A model generated the notes under the pieces. The model worked only from the letters and a program-made list of their open reading frames with translations, was not told where the DNA came from and ran no database searches. The position numbers and the translations under genes were made by a program. A DNA stretch of 6,648 nucleotides, from assembly GCF_905372335.1 (NCBI RefSeq), contig NZ_CAJPOU010000062.1, positions 1-6,648 of the forward strand. Direction: 5' to 3'. Shown one piece after another: positions 5,373 through 6,648 of the stretch (position 1 is the stretch's first letter; each line of letters opens with the position of its first letter). This DNA is from Streptococcus sp. A12 (GTDB lineage: Bacteria; Bacillota; Bacilli; Lactobacillales; Streptococcaceae).

Positions 5373-6301
5373 ACTTTCACCTCATTTTGATCAATCAACT
5401 GGGTCAATCGATCTTCAAAGGTTTTAGTAGCATCATATCCCATTTCTTTAGCGCGGTAGTTCATCGCTGCTGCCTCAATGACAACGGAAATATTGCGACC
5501 TGTCTTAACAGGAATGCGAATTCTTGGAATGGTTACTCCACAGAACTCAATTTCTTCCGCATTATTACCAAGACGATCGTAGGTTTGTTCCTTGGTGTAG
5601 TTTTCCAAGTAAACCGCGATTTGAACTTGAGAAGAATCCTTCACAGCACTGGCACCATAGAGACTCATGACATCAATGATCCCTACTCCCCGAATCTCTA
5701 GCAGATGGCGTAGAATTTCAGCAGGCTCACCCCACAAGGTCATCTCATCACGGGCGAAGACATCTACCCGGTCATCTGCTACCAAACGATGGCCTCGTTT
5801 GACGAGCTCTAACCCAGTCTCACTCTTCCCGATTCCACTATCTCCTTGGATCAGAACCCCCATGCCATAGATATCCATCAAGACGCCGTGGACACTAGTT
5901 CTTTCCGCAAGGAGAGAATCTAGGTAGCTTGATAGTTCACCAGACAGGCGACTAGTTGGAACGCGACTGCTTAAAATCGCGATTTGCTTTTCCTCTGCAG
6001 CACGGAGCATTTCTTCTGGAATCTCCAAATCACGCGCAATAATGATAACTGGTGTTTCCGGCTGGAACATCTTTCTCAAAACTTGGTGACGATTGTGGGA
6101 TGTCATCTTGATGAGGTAAGACCACTCTTTCATCCCAACCAATTGAATTCGTTCTGGAGTATAGTAATCAAAATATCCTGTCATTTCAAGTCCAGGACGT
6201 GAAATATCTGCCGTTGTGATTTCTTTTTCAAATAGGCTTTCATTGCCGTACACAACCTTCAACCGAAGCTTATCAATTAAATCTCGGACTGTTATTGCCA
6301 T
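5369..6301 (-). CDS. hprK: HPr kinase/phosphorylase
   Basis: This 310-residue cytoplasmic enzyme phosphorylates HPr of the sugar phosphotransferase system at Ser46 and also removes that phosphate, setting CcpA-dependent catabolite control. The N-terminal domain (1-130) includes PERIQLVGMKEWSYL. The kinase domain carries catalytic His138 (TSVHGV) and a Walker A loop at 153-160 (GDSGIGKS with K159). It also has the D176-D177 pair (VADDRVD), the family signature LEIRGVGIIDV at 201-211, and the C-terminal KTGRN motif at 266-270. All expected key residues are present and the length is normal. AGGGAGAA (6313-6306) precedes ATG by four bases, with its GGAG core seven bases away. It is the first gene of the hprK-lgt-DUF948-YtxH operon. 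Confidence 0.98.
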   Translation of the reverse strand: MAITVRDLIDKLRLKVVYGNESLFEKEITTADISRPGLEMTGYFDYYTPERIQLVGMKEWSYLIKMTSHNRHQVLRKMFQPETPVIIIARDLEIPEEMLRAAEEKQIAILSSRVPTSRLSGELSSYLDSLLAERTSVHGVLMDIYGMGVLIQGDSGIGKSETGLELVKRGHRLVADDRVDVFARDEMTLWGEPAEILRHLLEIRGVGIIDVMSLYGASAVKDSSQVQIAVYLENYTKEQTYDRLGNNAEEIEFCGVTIPRIRIPVKTGRNISVVIEAAAMNYRAKEMGYDATKTFEDRLTQLIDQNEVKV

Positions 6302-6330
6302 AGGCTTCTCCCTTTTTGTTTTCTCTTACT

Positions 6331-6339
6331 ATTATAGCA
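6331..6339 (-). promoter_or_regulatory. Extended -10 promoter of the hprK operon
   Basis: On the minus strand TGC-TATAAT lies 29 bases before the hprK ATG, placing the transcript start near 6324 and the ribosome binding site inside the short leader. A TTGAGC (6365-6360) is too far away (23 bases) to be a normal -35 box. No further promoter is seen inside the operon. Confidence 0.7.
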
Positions 6340-6487
6340 AATTATCCCAGGTAAGACTTGCTCAAGCATCTTTTTTTGGTATCGAAACTGATGCTATTAT
6401 TCTCACACTCATTCCAGTACTCTTTGATGTTTCTCTTTATCCTTGTTATCCCATATTTCTATCGTTTCTTCATTTGAAAAAAAAGAT
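6340..6487. other. Gene-free stretch between the hprK promoter and the repeat
   Basis: The stretch 6302-6648 has no gene I can support. Between the hprK promoter and the repeat the sequence is AT-rich, with T-runs (6370-6377) and an A-run (6477-6484). AGCATC (6365-6370) and GATGCT (6390-6395) can pair across a 19-base loop, but this is not a terminator in either direction. Nothing else is recognisable. Confidence 0.6.
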
Positions 6488-6602
6488 GAGAGTGGGACAG
6501 AAATCGGTAATTCGTTAGAATTCGATTTCGTCGTCCCACCTCCGCACAGTTGAGTAGGGCTGTAAAAGCTGATGAAATCAGCGTAGTAGAGCTCACTCAA
6601 CC
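6488..6602 (+). repeat. Structured intergenic repeat, copy 2
   Basis: This copy is in inverted orientation to 1-115, with 111 of 115 positions identical. Hairpin one pairs GTGGGAC (6492-6498) with GTCCCAC (6533-6539). Inside it, GAAATC (6500-6505) pairs with GATTTC (6524-6529) and AATTC (6509-6513) with GAATT (6518-6522). Hairpin two pairs GTTGAGT (6549-6555) with ACTCAAC (6595-6601), extended by GGGCT/AGCTC with one G-U pair, and is capped by GCTGAT/ATCAGC (6568-6582). The four differences from copy 1 are at 6506, 6508, 6514 and 6547, all in the internal loop, the tetraloop or the linker. It could be a non-autonomous mobile element, a recombination target or a structured RNA. A 70-codon open frame crosses it but looks accidental. 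Confidence 0.85.
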
Positions 6603-6648
6603 ACTGCGTCTTGCTCGACAATCCAAAAACAATTGAGAGGCTAGGACT
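6603..6648 (+). repeat. Probable continuation of repeat copy 2, cut by the right window edge
   Basis: The sequence after the 115-base homologous part runs CACTGCGTCTTGCTCGAC to GAGAGGCTAGGACT at the edge. From memory of streptococcal intergenic DNA, the last motif often leads into a third hairpin ending in GTCCCAGCCTC-like sequence, so the element is probably longer than 115 bases. The matching part of copy 1 would lie left of the window, so this cannot be tested here. Confidence 0.4.

Noticed and set aside
5387..5701. Plus-strand open frame of 104 codons within hprK
   Set aside because: It is a shadow of hprK, which has full family motifs in its own frame; the antisense translation looks like random sequence.
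6365..6395. AGCATC/GATGCT hairpin as a terminator of an upstream gene
   Set aside because: The stem is six pairs with a 19-base loop and no T-run follows it; the T-run lies inside the loop.
6409..6621. Seventy-codon minus-strand open frame through repeat copy 2
   Set aside because: It lies mostly in the structured repeat, has no ribosome binding site I can support, and has no recognisable protein features.
1..6648. Novel defence, phage, CRISPR or toxin-antitoxin system
   Set aside because: All longer reading frames are housekeeping or small conserved streptococcal genes; there are no spaced direct repeats, integrase, transposase or toxin-like pairs.

Overview
This window looks like chromosomal DNA of a low-GC Gram-positive coccus, very probably an oral Streptococcus of the mitis/sanguinis/parasanguinis type. 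The evidence is the genus-typical cluster hprK-lgt-DUF948-YtxH, a DUF3270 membrane protein (a family I know from streptococci), a paired set of U32-family tRNA hydroxylation proteins, Gram-positive ribosome binding sites and many extended -10 (TGn-TATAAT) promoters. There is no phage, plasmid, IS transposase, CRISPR array, tRNA or rRNA in the window.

Layout, left to right. Positions 1-115 hold one copy of a structured intergenic repeat, then a short minus-strand gene for a YdbC/PC4-like single-strand DNA binding protein (132-344). A plus-strand gene for an unrecognised 104-residue protein (450-764) has a near-consensus promoter and meets trhP2 (804-2090, minus) at a shared bidirectional terminator. 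trhP1 (2253-3182, minus) lies upstream of trhP2 with its own terminator; the two are the likely 5-hydroxyuridine-forming tRNA wobble modification pair. A 131-base divergent regulatory region (3183-3313) separates trhP1 from a DUF3270 gene (3314-3610, plus) and carries a perfect VicR/WalR box. Two back-to-back terminators follow. The rest is a minus-strand operon read right to left: hprK (5369-6301), lgt (4590-5372), a DUF948 gene (4195-4578) and a YtxH-domain gene (3709-4179), with a promoter just upstream of hprK. From 6488 to the right edge lies a second, inverted copy of the repeat.

How the genes fit together. hprK (HPr phosphorylation and carbon catabolite control) and lgt (lipoprotein lipidation) overlap by ATGA, and the next two genes follow within 11-15 bases, so carbon sensing, lipoprotein maturation and two small single-pass membrane proteins are co-transcribed. 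trhP1 and trhP2 likely act together on tRNA U34.

Nothing here is a clear new defence or mobile system. The most interesting signals are non-coding. They are the two 115-base inverted repeats whose four differences all fall at positions predicted to be unpaired, the perfect VicR/WalR box in front of the DUF3270 gene, and a promoter placed so close to trhP1 that its mRNA should be leaderless.
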